A stretch of 64,000 nucleotides of DNA from Aquarana catesbeiana (GCF_042186555.1 NC_133327.1:329228495-329292494), one strand, 5' to 3'. Counted from the first letter of the stretch, positions 18,291 to 30,969 are shown. Numbers and translations are program-made. Notes: generated by a model not told the origin, from the letters alone.

Positions 18291-19880
18291 AGCATGACAT
18301 GTTAGCTCAGCTCCCCTACCACCCCAGCCCCCTGGGAGCAAAACAACCCCCACTTCTGGGGATCTCCCCACCCCGCATCCCCATCCCAAACATGGAGAGC
18401 ATGAAACCCCAAACAACCAGACAACCAGTCAGGTAACACAAAAGTGGCAGGGCACGAGCCAGGTGGATCGGCTCACTTGACTGAGCACCTACAGAACCAT
18501 AGAGGTGCTGGCAAACTAACACAACGAATACATGGATATTAAAAGTACTCCTGGGCACAAACATGGGTGGATCCTATGCAAACAGGGGAACAACAATGTA
18601 AGCCACTTTGCCACCAGAGGTAGATAAGTCAGTTCCAAAAAAGGGTAGAAGTTCAGTAGTCATAAACATTTCCCTGCCATAGCAGCGGCACAAGCTTGAA
18701 TAAAAAAGAGCTGGTAAACTTACAGGCACAACAGTGCTAGTGGAGGGGGAACACACCCCTAACATGAACAAGATGTAGCAAAACAAGGGGGAACCCTCCT
18801 CGCAATGAAGAAAGGCATCCAGGGCCGAGCAGCATTATAAAGGCAAGATAATGCTGCTCGGTGAGCAGTGGGGAGGCAGGGTGTCAATCCAGGAAGCGGC
18901 CTCAGGTGGGGAGATGAAGAAGCCGACCGTCTCCCCATCCTGGACCCAAAGACGTGTAGGAAACAAAACGCTGTAATGAATGTTGCGAGCCCGCAACACA
19001 GCCTTCACTTGATCAAAGGATTTCCTGAGTTTCTGTCTTTCTACCGAATAATCAGGCAAAATAAGTAATTTGCCATTTTGGTATAGCCATTCTCCTTTAA
19101 CTCAGGCAGCATGTAGAATGTCATCACAGTCCTAAAAGTAGAGCAGCTGCAGAATGAAGGTACAGAGGGGAAACCCAGCAGGACCAGGCTTGGGTGGAAT
19201 GCGATGCACTCTCTCAACTGTGTAATATGAGAAGAACTGGGCATCAGGCAGCGGGGTGCGTAGCAAATCTTCCAAAAATACTGTAGGTAAAGGGCCTTCC
19301 ACTCCTTCTGCTAGCCCCACAATGCAAAGGTTACTCCTTCTGTTTCCATTCTCAGCATCATCCGCCTTGTATTCCAAAGCCTGGAGCTGAGTTTGCAGGG
19401 TTCCGAGGGCAGAGGAATGCTCAGAGACTGTATCCTTAGCCTGGCCCACTCGCTGCTCCGTCACTGACACTCGAGACCGAAACTTGTCAATGACCTGTCG
19501 GAGTAGGCCCAAGTTGAGCTGCACCACCTCAATCTTCACTGTGAGGGTAGCCTGGCAAGTGGCAATTGCTGATATGATGTCCGCAAAGCCCGGCTGGGGA
19601 GAGGCACCTGATTCCAGCAGCTCAATTATCGATGCCATATTAACTCTCCATGTAGTGTGGGATTCCACGTGGGCGAGAGGCAATAGGGTCTGTACCTCCT
19701 CGATCTGCCAGAACCAAAACTTCTTTCTTCAAGTGCCCGCTCCGGATGAACAGCGTCTCATCAGGGCAAAAGACAGCCCTCAGCAGGGTGTGGAAGTGCC
19801 CAGAAGAAGGATGAAAGCAGTTATAGTCAGCAAAGCTCTGAGAAGTGCAGCCATTCAGGTGGCCATCTTGGACACGCCCT
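18291..19880 (-). pseudogene. 5' part of an L1-Tx1 LINE: 5' UTR, ORF1, inter-ORF sequence
   Basis: On the minus strand the 5' end lies near 19880, with the ggcgtgtccaagatggc-type start usual for L1-like elements. ORF1 runs from about 19683 to 18840. It contains a coiled coil (19560-19370), ending in the GNRRSNLCIVGLAEG RRM entry at about 19350-19310, then FLEDLLRTPLP and VERVHR. After a frameshift near 19080-19130 the C-terminal domain continues (KSFDQVKAVLRARNI, VLFPTRLWV). ORF2 is absent: sequence similarity stops by about 18290. This is opposite to the usual 5' truncation of LINEs. It resembles the fragment at 39849-40467. Confidence 0.82.
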
Positions 19881-20686
19881 CAAGAGCAGGGTTAGTGGCA
19901 ATTTTTTTTATGCCGGTAGCTGAATGGTAAAATTGTTCTGGTCCACAAGAAGTAAACATCTAATAGTACTAAAGTGGAAACTCTTTCTGCAAAAAGAAAC
20001 TTTTATCTAGCTAATTTTGTTACCTTTACATAGTCTCCTTTGTAGCCACTACTTTTCTGTCTACTTATGTTCTTTTTTTTCCTCAAGAAGTCATGGCATC
20101 CCATAGAGGTATGAGCAGCCTGAATGTGCTAGCATCCACCAAGTATCTGTTTTGGGTAGACTTACCTTCTCATTTGCTTTAACAAAGGAGAGACTTGGCC
20201 ATGAGAAACATTTTGGTCTTTTCATCTTTTAACATCATAATTGTCGAAGGCATGTATGTCAAATGAAATATCCTCTGAGAAAAAGCAATTCACACATTAA
20301 TTTGTGTTAATAAGGATTTGCAGGGTGGTGCTCAATTTAACCTGCAATAACCTTTCTTCATTTCAAATGTAAAATGATAAGTAGTGACAGTTGCTTAGTA
20401 CAGTGGATCTGTCTGCAGGCTTTTGTCTCCAAAGGAGGACATCATGTACAGCACCATGTAAATGAATTTCATTCAAATGTTCACAAAATAAACAAACCTA
20501 ATTTACTGTACCTTATTTATGTAGACAATATGTAAGTTGTACTGTAATATGGAATAACTTTTAAACAGCTGAAGCAAGAAGAAAAAGTACATGGTAGAAT
20601 TGGTTTTAGCTCACTACTAATAAAGATGTTTGAAACTAATACTTGTCATTGTACTATATTTTTTAAATTAGATTTTTTAGTACTGA
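19881..20686. other. Gene-free stretch
   Basis: AT-rich, no gene, tandem array or terminal repeat recognised. Confidence 0.5.
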
Positions 20687-20920
20687 CTAGGGATGATGTT
20701 AGGGTTTGCCACTTCCATGGGTTCAAGGCACAGATTTGCCCTGGAAACTTCTCTTTTCTTTAAACTTTTCTTTAAACCATAACCACTTCCAGACCACTCC
20801 AGCCTTGGAAGTGGCAATAAAGGGGCTTTTGGATAAGCTACTCCCCTAGAATTTTGAACAAGATTTAATGAATGTTAGGTGAATCGAACATATGCAGATT
20901 TTCTCATCACTAGCCCTGAC
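20687..20920. repeat. Possible small MITE with ctagggatga-type ends
   Basis: The left end gactagggatgatg and the right end ctcatcactagccctga are imperfect inverted repeats. The interior is non-coding. A single copy in the window limits confidence. Confidence 0.35.
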
Positions 20921-22331
20921 CATAATATAAAAAGAAAACATTTGCACAAAACCGCTATGTATTCTGTTTACATTTTAAAAAACTGTTTTATCATTAAGCG
21001 CCCAGCATTTATTTTCACTAAAAATGATAACAATAGCTAAATATTGTGAATTTTGTTTTTTTTTTTAAATTTGCATGCAATTTTGCATGCAATTTGCCTG
21101 CAAATAGATTTCTGTTTTTTAGGGCTGATTCACACTTGTGCAGGTTGCAGTTTGCATATTACAGGTACATTTTGCGTTTTTTTAAAAGAACTCTGCAAAA
21201 CTGAAAATGCACAAAAAAATGCATAGGTGTGAAACAGGCCTTATAGGTATGCAAGTAAGACGTTCTTGATTGGCTACAGCATGCATATGATGGCTGTGTA
21301 TCTCTGCCGCTAAAACCCATATATCGATATGACAGTTGTGGTTGCACATCCTCTGCAGATTAACTTATTTTGTATTAGTTTGAAGGTAATACAAATAAGA
21401 GTTAAAAATGGAATACTTTAAACAGAAACAAATTAAGATACCTAAAATACCCTTTTTTCAGCTTTTATTCTTCTAAAAATTACAACTAAGACCGACTGCC
21501 ATTATTCATAAATCCATTGTAAACTAAATTTTTTAGACGATGAACAAATAAAAATTTAATAAGTGGCAATGGATTCCCAGGGAGCTATGGGTTAGCTAAA
21601 GATACAACATACCAGATGCTGCTTGCTTTCACGACTCCCTCTGTCTGCATGAACATCTGTGTTTAGCTATTTGATAATGAATTACTGCTTAGATATATGA
21701 TTGAGTTCAATAAACAAAGGGTTTCTTTCAGGCTTTATATTTTTTAAATACAGTGACATTCTGGATAAATGAAAAGAAGGCTAGAACATCACCTGTTGGC
21801 TCAAAATGAGACCACAAAATATGGATATTTAATTTAAAAATTTTGATTTTTTGTTTTGTTTTATTCATCCTTATATAATTGCTGCTGCCTGAGATATTAA
21901 TACCATATATAACAGTCAGTTGAGTGTATTAATTTAGGACATAGTATGCTTAATCTTTAAAGGAACCAATCCCCTGTATGCAGCAGCTGAAAGACAGCTT
22001 CTCCTCCTCTTCCCTCCCCATACAGGGAATCCACTCCTCTAATTGCCCCCTTGCTGCACCAATCATCCTCTTGGTACTGATCACTCCTGTGTCCAACGGA
22101 AGCATAGTGAACTGTATTTGTGCAGAGCTACTTCTGTTCATTCATTCTGTGCAGCTGAGGCTGCAGAAAGGAACTGGGTTAATGTGCTTCCCCAGTCCCT
22201 TTCTCTGTCTCAAAAGTGAGACTTTAGGGGTCTCAAAGCACCCCCCAACAGCTTGTGCAAAAATGTAAACAATAAAAAAAGAAAAATTGCCGCAAATAGA
22301 AAAAATGTAAAACAATCAAATGTAAAAAAAA
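20921..22331. other. Gene-free stretch with a weak repeat at 21120-21245
   Basis: The segment 21120-21245 begins gggctgattcacacttgtgc and ends gtgtgaaacaggcctta, an imperfect inverted-repeat pair of a kind I associate with ranid repeats. The rest is AT-rich with no supported feature. Confidence 0.4.
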
Positions 22332-22499
22332 AAGGCTCATTCACACACAGGTACTCTGGCTGTGTGAATAAGCTGTTTGTTCATGCGGCTGGAGTCACCT
22401 GTTAGTCTAGAAGGATGCAGTGGCTGTACGAACACAGCCACAGGTCCTAATTTGACAGGTATGCAGGTGTTTGGGGCTTTGGGACCATACACCTGCTTC

Positions 22500-22530
<31 letters not shown>

Positions 22531-22681
22531 GTCAAATTAGGATCTGTAGCTTTGTTCATACAGTTGCTGTGTCCCCATAGAGTAACATAGAATAACATAG
22601 GCTGCCTGCACACAGCTTCAGCCACAGCCAAAAAATCTGATTTGCACTGTACAGGACAAAGCACCTATGTGAATGAGCCCC
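22332..22681. mobile_element. MITE with ggctcattcaca termini and (AC)n
   Basis: The left end ggctcattcacacacaggt and the right end acctatgtgaatgagcccc are inverted repeats. An inner pair, cctaatttgacaggt (near 22447) and acctgtcaaattagg (near 22527), flanks an (AC)n run at about 22499-22527. No coding sequence. Confidence 0.7.
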
Positions 22682-25159
22682 AATACCTCATTCACACACA
22701 GAGCTTTCTTTATTAACTCAATACAGTTTTATCTTTAGATTTAGCAGAAATACTGTGTTTGTGTCTGCTAATAACGATTTTAGTGTAAATATATGCAAAT
22801 AAAGTTCTGAAATAAGTCTTTGGCCACTTGGAGTATTTTGGCATCCTGTTAAAGCAGTGAGTAGTAGTTTGGGGAGTTCAGGTCTAGGCCTCTGCCCTCT
22901 TGCCCATTTTTTCACCTTTTTTTATTCTATCATTTCTTCTAATAGCTTACTAATTTTTATAAGGTGGCAAACACATCAGTTTATATGCTAATGCGGGGGA
23001 TATGTACGTTTGTTCGCTAATTTACTTGTATTTCCTTTATATTTTGGTGGATTTTGGTAGATTTCGGTATCACTATTGCTGATTCCCTGTAAGGTATTAC
23101 AGCACTGGGATAAACGCTGTTCCACTTTTTATAGCTAATCTAAAATATCAATATTAATATGCTTAATATCTTAGGCTTCCAGTCACTCCTAATAAAAAGT
23201 AAATTGTTATTGTTCACCATATCTGACATTTTGTTTCTTCTGTAGTATTTCTTGGAACCAGCATTAAGACAAGCTGCATTCCCATGCATTTGTGTGTGAA
23301 ATCAATAAAATTCTTTATAAAAGAAAAATGTTCTGACAACTGTACCATAGAAACAGTTGTCAAGGTAGAACTTAACATAGATCGCAGTACAAAAAAATCA
23401 GTAAATGGTAGTTAACTCACTGTAAATTCAATCCTTGCATTATCATAAAAAATAATAATTTTCATAGTTAGCATCTCATGGGGCTCTTTTCTGCTCTGTA
23501 ACTGGGAACACAGATACTGGAGTGTCACAGTCATTCTGGAGTACATGCACTTTTTGTGAAAGTTTATGAAAGCAATGCTCATGCAGCATCCATATAATCC
23601 CCATGCTTAAAGTGGTTGTAAACTCTTGCATATACCCACTGAATTAACAAGCCTCAGGTGATACACAGAGATGGAACAAATCCTCCTACGTGCCTTGTAC
23701 CTGACTATCTGCAGCTCTCTCCTCTCTTCAGACTTCTAAAACACACAGATCAAAGGCTATTTCTCAGCTCTAGCTGGTAGGAGGCAGGGATCTGCCATTA
23801 CACATGTTTTTTTTCTTCTCAATGAAACTAGAGTTGCTCTTTAAACATCACTTTGGATTACAATTCGGTCAGAACGGCATTACGGCAGAACAATATATAT
23901 TCTCTTGGAGGCCCCTCTCCTCCAGTGTCCTTTGTCTAATCAGGGTGAAGATACTAGGAAATTGGAGCCTGGAGTCTACCTAGTCAATGTAGGTAGAAGT
24001 CCATTGGCTTACCAGCATAGCTGCCCTTGGGTGAAAGATGAAGGATGGTATTTTACTTTGAAGAACAATATACAATATGGAAGTCATCCTTCCGATGATA
24101 CAGTTTTGTCCATCCACTCAGTGATAGGGTAAGGTAGCACCCTGCAGGTACTAGTGTCTATAAATAGTTAATCTTTTTGCTTTTTGGTAGGCAGGGCAGA
24201 TCCAGGTGGGCTGGCTTTGCTAGGTCCCCCTCGGCAGCCTGGGAATAAATCGACAGGGTTTCCCCAGGTACTCACTGACACGGAATAAAGCCACTGCTTG
24301 GCAGTATTGTGGGAGCCCTGGCCAATCCCAAGCTGAGAGCTTGATGGAGCGGGCACCACATAAATACTACTGGAGCCTGCCATGTGGGGAGTCGTGTGGA
24401 GAGATGGTTATTGAATCGCTGAGCCAGGAGGGGGCCCCCGGATGGTAGGGGGGTGCTGCCTCTGGCTGGATGTGTGGTTGAGGTGACCACCGCTGTTCCT
24501 GCACCACAGTCAGGACTGGCTGCTGGCATTCCTAAGGCTGGTGAAGAGCAGGCACCCCAGCGAGCTGTACTGTGAGTAACCACCCCCCTTAGAAACAAGG
24601 ATCACAGAAGGTGATTTATAGCCAGAAGAAAGGGAGGAGCAACCAGGCACAGGGTCCAGCTAATGTCCAGAGATCCCAGGAGGAATTACACCCCTTGCTA
24701 TAGGAGTACTGTGAGATACTGCAATGTGAGACTGTGGGAAAGTGAAGAAGAGTGGAAATACAGTTGATGCAGTGTATGTGAAGTTTTGCTGTAAAAGAGA
24801 CTGTGCCACATAATAGAGGCTTCTCTTGGGCAGTCTGAAAATCATTTAAGATGACAGAGTCCTCAATGTACAAAGTTAATGGATTAATGGGGTCCTGGAC
24901 CTTTCCCATACCCTATTAAGTTAAAATCCCCTAATAAATACAAAACAACAATTCCATTGACTGTTCTCTGACTGAAAGTGACTGTTACAAATGCTGGTTG
25001 ATTGGCTGTCAGGCTGGAATGCCTCCCGCTTGGCTGCACAAACAGGGTGAACCTTTTTAAATCAAGCTGCACTCAAGGGAGTAGCGCTACAGTAAGATGA
25101 AAAAGAAGCAGCAAAAGATCAACAACATTTACCAAAAAATCTAAAGTATTTGAATGGAT
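22682..25159. other. Gene-free stretch
   Basis: No gene recognised. A segment at about 23608-23854 starts ttaaagtggttgtaaactc and ends gctctttaaa, which might be another TTAA-type repeat, but I cannot define its ends. Small open frames at 24168-24909 look incidental. Confidence 0.45.
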
Positions 25160-26210
25160 TAGAAAAAGTAGCAGAAAGGGGCGGGACTTTGTATGAACTG
25201 TGTGAGGGACAAAATCGGCAGTAATAGACATATTCCTCATATATGATGTTATACATTGTATTATATTTAATAATTAGTACATAAGTAACTCTATTCTAAA
25301 GAATCATGTATATACACATATGGATAGATAACTGCATGATAGAAAATAACGGGCCCAACCACAGACGGACAGGCACCAGGCAATCCTGAGTGTACGGACA
25401 AAGTATCAGTGGCAATCGGTGACTAGGAAATGGTGGAATAATAAACCCAGGCTGTATGGTAGTTCCTGTGAAATGAATGAAGGTATGTGTGATGATGAAA
25501 AATGTTCTTTACTTTGTCGGTACACTCAGGATTGCCTGGTGCCTGTCCGTCTGTGGTTGGGCCCGTTTGGGGCTGTCCGCCGTGGGGCGCTCCGCCTCAG
25601 TCCCCTGGGCGGGGAAAGGTCCCCGCTCATGGGGGGTAGCTTGGCTTGGCTGTCATGCTATCAGCATGTGGACACCCTGTAAGTACCAGCTATGAATTTT
25701 TCTTCTGTTGTAACAAATGAATGCACTGGTTTAGCCTAAAATGTTTCTATGTCATTGCAGAGATACTACACACGTATGCTCCTGATGATCGACAGTAAGT
25801 CGCAAAACAGATATCGAGTTTCAATATGTATCCTACCAACTATAGTGCACCTACTCTTTTTTATACAATTTTCGTGGACTGTATCATGATTATTCTATAT
25901 TATATGTTCACCCTTGGCATGGATTGTTTTTATTATATGTATCATTTTTGCACAGCAAAGCTGTTACTTATATCTTTGTATACTATTTCTTCTCTGCTAA
26001 TGTTTGGGGATTAGAATACAAATATTTTCTACCATGCAGTTATCTATTCATATGTGTATATACATGATTCTTTAGAATAGAGTTACTTATGTACTAATTA
26101 TTAAATATAATACAATGTATAACAACATATATGAGGAATATGTCTATTACTGCCGATTTTGTCCCTCACACACTTCATACAAAGTCCCGCCCCTTCTGCT
26201 ACTTTTTCTA
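25160..26210. mobile_element. Foldback element with ~188-bp TIRs and an inner hairpin
   Basis: The outer arms 25160-25347 and 26023-26210 are reverse complements with a few mismatches, starting tagaaaaagtagcagaa. Inside, a second inverted repeat pairs 25348-25404 with 25509-25568 (gggcccaaccacagacggac and its complement), directly abutting the left outer arm. Between 25569 and 26022 lies unpaired sequence that is GC-rich and then AT-rich. Ends are TA, compatible with a TA target. No transposase frame is supported; open frames at 25419-25695 cross the inner hairpin. Confidence 0.85.
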
Positions 26211-27317
26211 TACCAAAATAGGGATGGAGGTTTATGATAGTGCCATTTACCTCATATAAAGTCCCACCATATATTTCTCGCTTTCATTTTTATTTGAAAG
26301 GATTGTTTTGATAGGCCCCCATTATATAATCATTGGTCCATTCTGTTGACTCAACAGATGAAATTGGAAACAAAATCTTACCAAGTGTGGTCAGTGCTGT
26401 AGCTAACACAGGGAATTAGACTGAACATTAAAGTTACATATGTAAAGTTGGTGGGTTACTGCATTATATGCATAGTTGTGAATGCTATTACTAGGTGTTC
26501 AACATAATGTAACTTTTTGTGCTTCATCGGTACTTTAAATTAATAAACCATGTATTATTTTACGAATAACCATAAAAGACACTTATATGTTTTGTTCATT
26601 ATGTAAACATTTAGAATATGTGTCCTCTAAAATGCATTCATGGAAAATGTTATTGAAATGACAGCTGCATAAAAGATGAATGACAAGCTGTCTCTGCAAA
26701 TTTAAACAAACTGTATATGAAGCTGTTAAAGTTCTTAGATTTATATAAATTATTTAAAAACTGTGTGAAGGGCTTGACAGCTTCATTATACAGCTTAAAA
26801 GATAAATATACATAATCATTTGCAAAGCAGTGAGTCTACCATACAAAGTTGTAGCACTGATGATACTCTAAGGGATGGACTGACAAATAACTCTTCCAAG
26901 TGTTTGGATGAGTATAGTCCTCAAAAGATAGATATGCAGAGCAAAGCATTTTGGAATAGTTAAATATAAATCTGTCTGTATATGAAATATGCACAATGCA
27001 TTTCTGTCTGCTGGGAGTTAGCCTGACAAATACTGAACAGTAGATGTCAATGAAGGGTGAACAAAAAATCTTTGGTAGGAATACTTAGAAGCCCTGGTGT
27101 ATGAGTCTACTTGGACAATTTAGTGGAAGAGACCAAAAAGCACATATACTGTATATAGACAGCACAACATCCATTCTCCTGCAGCTCCCTCCTCTCCTTT
27201 ATCCTTTGCCTAAACAGGATGAAGGTACTGGCCAACTGGTTCCTAGAGTTCAGAAGTGAGGACAAAACAAGTCCTCATCCTGTCCCCTCCTATTACTTGT
27301 TGTCCAGCTACTAGTGA
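26211..27317. other. Gene-free stretch
   Basis: AT-rich with no supported feature. Confidence 0.5.
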
Positions 27318-27651
27318 CTAAGGCTGGCCATACACAGAGAAAATGTAATTTCTGCAACTGCGGGTTGCACAGACAGTGTTGACAAGAGAATCCCTTCTGC
27401 TGAGCAATTGTCTGCTCCCGGCAGTGGGGTGGGGGTGGGCGGGGAAGCCATTCCTGCTGGAAGAAAACAGTGATTACAGCTAGCAGCTATAGCAGCCTCT
27501 TGCGTTAATTGCAAATGAATCCAACAGACTGGTTGTATCAAAGTTGGTCAATCAAATAACTTGGTACATTCAGCCTGCCCATTAATGATTCAAATCTTGT
27601 CTGGTTCCTGCTGAACTGGCCGAGATTCGAACTGTGTATGGCTGGCCTTAG
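27318..27651. mobile_element. 334-bp MITE with perfect 18-bp TIRs
   Basis: The ends are ctaaggctggccatacac and its exact complement gtgtatggctggccttag. The interior is non-coding. The outer CTA/TAG could include a TA or TAG-type target. The superfamily is not determined. Confidence 0.85.
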
Positions 27652-27833
27652 TAACAGGCATGTGAAGCCCTGCATGATCTACCTTGCAGGCCTTTGATAT
27701 AATATTGAACCATAATGTATGCACACCATTATTACACTGACATACACAACTCTGTATTGACATCTAGTGGAGCCTATTACTATGTGAAGATATCACCATA
27801 TAATAATTTGAAAGAGTGTTTTCCATTGCTTAT

Positions 27834-27983
27834 TAGTACAAAAATTAGTAAAACCATCCAGACTTTAGATAAAAACAAACACAAAGGAAGGGCTACGCAA
27901 ACTCCTCTGCAAAAACCATATCTCCCCTCCTTTGTGGTTGTTTTTATCAAAAGTCTGGATGGTTTTACTAGTTTTTTGTACTT
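27834..27983. repeat. Hairpin with ~55-bp arms
   Basis: Arms 27834-27889 and 27926-27983 (gtaaaaccatccagacttta versus its near complement) surround a 36-base loop. This could be a tiny MITE. Confidence 0.8.
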
Positions 27984-28277
27984 ATAAACTATGTAGGGGA
28001 ATTACCCCATTTTTATATTTGTTGTGTCAAGTGTATGTTTCATGAGCACCTCTAAACATCAAACATAATATAAATAACAGATAATATGAGATGGACATTT
28101 ATTAGCAAGTCAATGGACCTGCATTTAGTGATGCCTGAACAGTGGAAATCACAATACCAAAACTATTTATGTTAACAAAGGTGTATTAGTTTGAGGATGG
28201 TTCAGTCAGATGATCCATATTTTAAGAATGTTTTAGGACAACCCCTCATTAGATATAATCTCTATTTGGTGTTCCTG

Positions 28278-28600
28278 TTATTAATAGCAGGCTACTGAAA
28301 GCCATTTCAATCTTATTAAGAGCAGCAAACCAGAAGCCATGTTCCTTTTATTAGTTGCAGCCTACAAAAAGCTATTTTCCTGTTATTAGAGTGGCCTACC
28401 TAAAGCTAATTCCATTTCATTAGTAGTAGTCTGTCAAAAGCCTTTTCCCTATTAATAATAGCACTTAACCAAAAGCTAATTCCATTTTATTAGTAACAGC
28501 CTACCAAAAGCCATTTTATTTTTATTTTGAGCAGCCCACCAATAGTGATTTCTAATTATTTAGCAGCAGACCACAAAAGCTATTTCCCTGGTGGCAGACC
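28278..28600. repeat. Degenerate minisatellite, ~55-bp unit
   Basis: About six diverged units each contain attagtwgcagcctaccaaa, an aagccatttycc-like block and a T-rich end. Units differ by small indels, so the array is old. Confidence 0.65.
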
Positions 28601-29213
28601 TCAGTAAAGCCTTTTTTTTTACTTTGACTACCATAGCTTTCGGTTCCTAACAGATGCAGTAGTATGCAGAAAAGCCTGCACAATATACCTTTGGCACACC
28701 ATGGGCAGATAGGTAAGTAGGTTTTTGATGTGTTTTCTGTTGTAGGTAATTTAATAGAAACAGGATTTCAGGCAAGCATGTATGTTGCAGTGAATTGTAA
28801 AACAGGCATCAAGCGGTCTGTATGCACCAATAGACTGGCTCCAGGACCAGGTTCAGACACTAGTGGATGGAGCTGCTGGTCCTTTTGGGCAGTAGCATAG
28901 CAGAAGCAGGTTAAGACAAACTCTTCCAATATAGAGAACACATCAATGAACCCCATGCAAGTGCTCATAGCATTGGGCTATGAACTCCACTTTCTGGGAA
29001 GCTTCAAGATTGTTCCCTAGTGGAGAGGGGAGGGAAGTATGATTTGTTGCCCTTTTGTTGGGATGTGGATGTGGAACTTTGTGAACATACAGTAAGTCTC
29101 TTCATTGGATCTATGTTAACTGGACAGGTTATAAACTACAAATGTAAATGTGATGTAATGGCTGCCTCTGTTGAAGTTGGATTTTGTGCTGTTGAACATG
29201 TTCGAGTTACATA
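28601..29213. other. Gene-free stretch
   Basis: No recognised gene or repeat. Confidence 0.45.
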
Positions 29214-29994
29214 ATTAAATAGTAGGTAAGGTTGAATGAAGACAATAGTCCATCCAGTTCGATCTGTGTAGGTGTACATGTGTTAGTGTCGATAATTATT
29301 TCCCATATCTCTGTATGTTGTGTTCTGTAAGATGCACGTCCAAGAGTCTTTTAAATATATCAATACTCCCTGCTGACACCACCAATTGTGGAAGAGAGTT
29401 CCACATCCTTATCGCCCTGACAGTGAAAAAACCCCTGTACAGCTTAAGGTTATACCGCTTCTCCTCTAATCTCATTGTGTGGCCAGTGTCCTCTTACACT
29501 CCCTGAGGCTGAATAGTTTTTTCCTATGCTGGGATCACCATTGAAATATTTGTAGATCGCTCTCATGTTCCCTCTCAAGCGTCTCTTCTCCATCGAGAAT
29601 AAATGTAGTGCTTGTAGTCGTTCCTCGTAATTGAGGTCCTCCAATCCCCTTATTCATTTTGTTGCCCTTTTTTGGACTATCTCCAGCTCCAGCACATCCC
29701 TTCTGAGGACTGGTGACCAGAGCTGGACGGAATACTCCAGATGTGGCCTAACCAGAGTTTTATAAAGTGGCAGGATTATAGTTTTATCTGTGGATTATAT
29801 CACCTTTTTTTCTGCATGCTAATATTCTGCCGACTTTGGTAGTTGCAGCTTGACATTGCATGCTATTGCTCAGTCTGTCTTCTACTAGGACCCCCAGATC
29901 TTTTTCCATCCTTGATTCCCCCAGAGGTTCTCCCCCTGAGTAATTTGCATTTATGTTTTAGGCCCCCAAGTGTATTACCTTACATTTCTACACA
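29214..29994 (-). pseudogene. CR1-clade LINE fragment: 3' end of RT ORF
   Basis: Minus-strand translation gives LNYEERLQALHLFSMEKRRL and an RAIYKYFNGDPSIG block (29450-29644). These match the C-terminal part of the intact CR1 ORF at 48192-50981. Nucleotide similarity to that copy runs through the segment, including the 3' UTR near 29225. Frameshifts and stops show it is dead. It is interrupted at 29995-29998 (TTAA) and resumes at 30970. Confidence 0.88.
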
Positions 29995-29998
29995 TTAA

Positions 29999-30965
29999 CT
30001 ACTTCCAGACCGCCCACCGCATATATACTGCGGTAGGGCAGCCCGGCTGCGAGAAACAACATACCTGCATGTTGTTCGTTTCTTCCTGGTCTGGGGCACT
30101 CGCGTGCTTCTTCCAGGTCTGGGGCAGTTTCTAACTGTGTGGGGGATGGTTTGATTGGAGGAAGAGAGAGATCTGTGTTCCTATATATTGTTTATATAGG
30201 CAGACCGCCATTTTGCCTCTCTACGAACAGACCAGCAGATTGGCTCCTGCTGTGTCCAATCACAGCTGGAGCCAATCAGCTGGTCCAATCATAGAGAGGC
30301 AGAACAGCAGTGTCTGCCTATGTAAACAAGGCAGATCACCGTTCTGTCAGTGGAATAGAAAAAGATTTTGTGTTCCTGCTGGTCTCCCCTGGTGTTAACC
30401 CCTTCCCTGCCAATGTAATTTATACTTTGGTGTCACTGGTCCCCAAAAAGTGTCACTTAGTGTCAGATTTGTCCTCCACAATGTCACAGTCCTGCTAAAA
30501 ATCGCTGATCGCTGCCATTACTAGTAAAAAATATATTAAAAAAAGTCCATAAATCTATCCCATAGTTTGTAGACGTGATAATTTTTGCACAAACCAATCA
30601 CTATATGCTTATTAGGATTTTGTTTACCAAAAACATGTAGCAGAATACATATTAGCCTAAATTGATGAAGAAATTTGATTATTTACATTTTGTTTTATTA
30701 GATATGTTTTATAGCAGAGAGTAAAAAATATTGGGGTTTTTTTTCAAAATTGTCGGTCTTTTTTTGTTTATAGCGCAAAAAATAAAATCTGCAGAGGTGA
30801 TCAAATACCACTAAAAGAAAGCTCTATTTGTGGGGAAAAAAAGGACATAAATTTTGTTGGGTACAGTGTCACATGACTGCGCAATTGTCAGCTAAATCAA
30901 TGTAGTGCTGTGTCGCAAAAAATGCTCTGGTCAGGAAGGGGGTGAAACCTTCCGAGGCTGATTGG
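29999..30965 (+). mobile_element. TTAA-bounded element, copy B, inserted in CR1
   Basis: A CR1 sequence of the form acattgaacctcatttgcc (compare 48893-48912) is split here. The left flank ends in TTAA at 29995-29998 and the right flank begins with TTAA at 30966-30969, so exactly one TTAA was duplicated. The element starts ctacttccagaccgcccacc and ends ggctgattgg. Its right part (30785-30955) matches copy A and copy C. No transposase frame is present. The TTAA target and short terminal inverted similarity (ccact / agtgg-like) suggest a piggyBac-like or Kolobok-like non-autonomous element. Confidence 0.8.
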
Positions 30966-30969
30966 TTAA

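Noticed and set aside
22499..22527. (AC)n as a regulatory Z-DNA element
   Set aside because: It is a short microsatellite within a MITE; nothing links it to a gene.
25419..25695. Frames of 72-87 codons as a small gene
   Set aside because: They run through the inner inverted repeat of a foldback element and differ only by frame.
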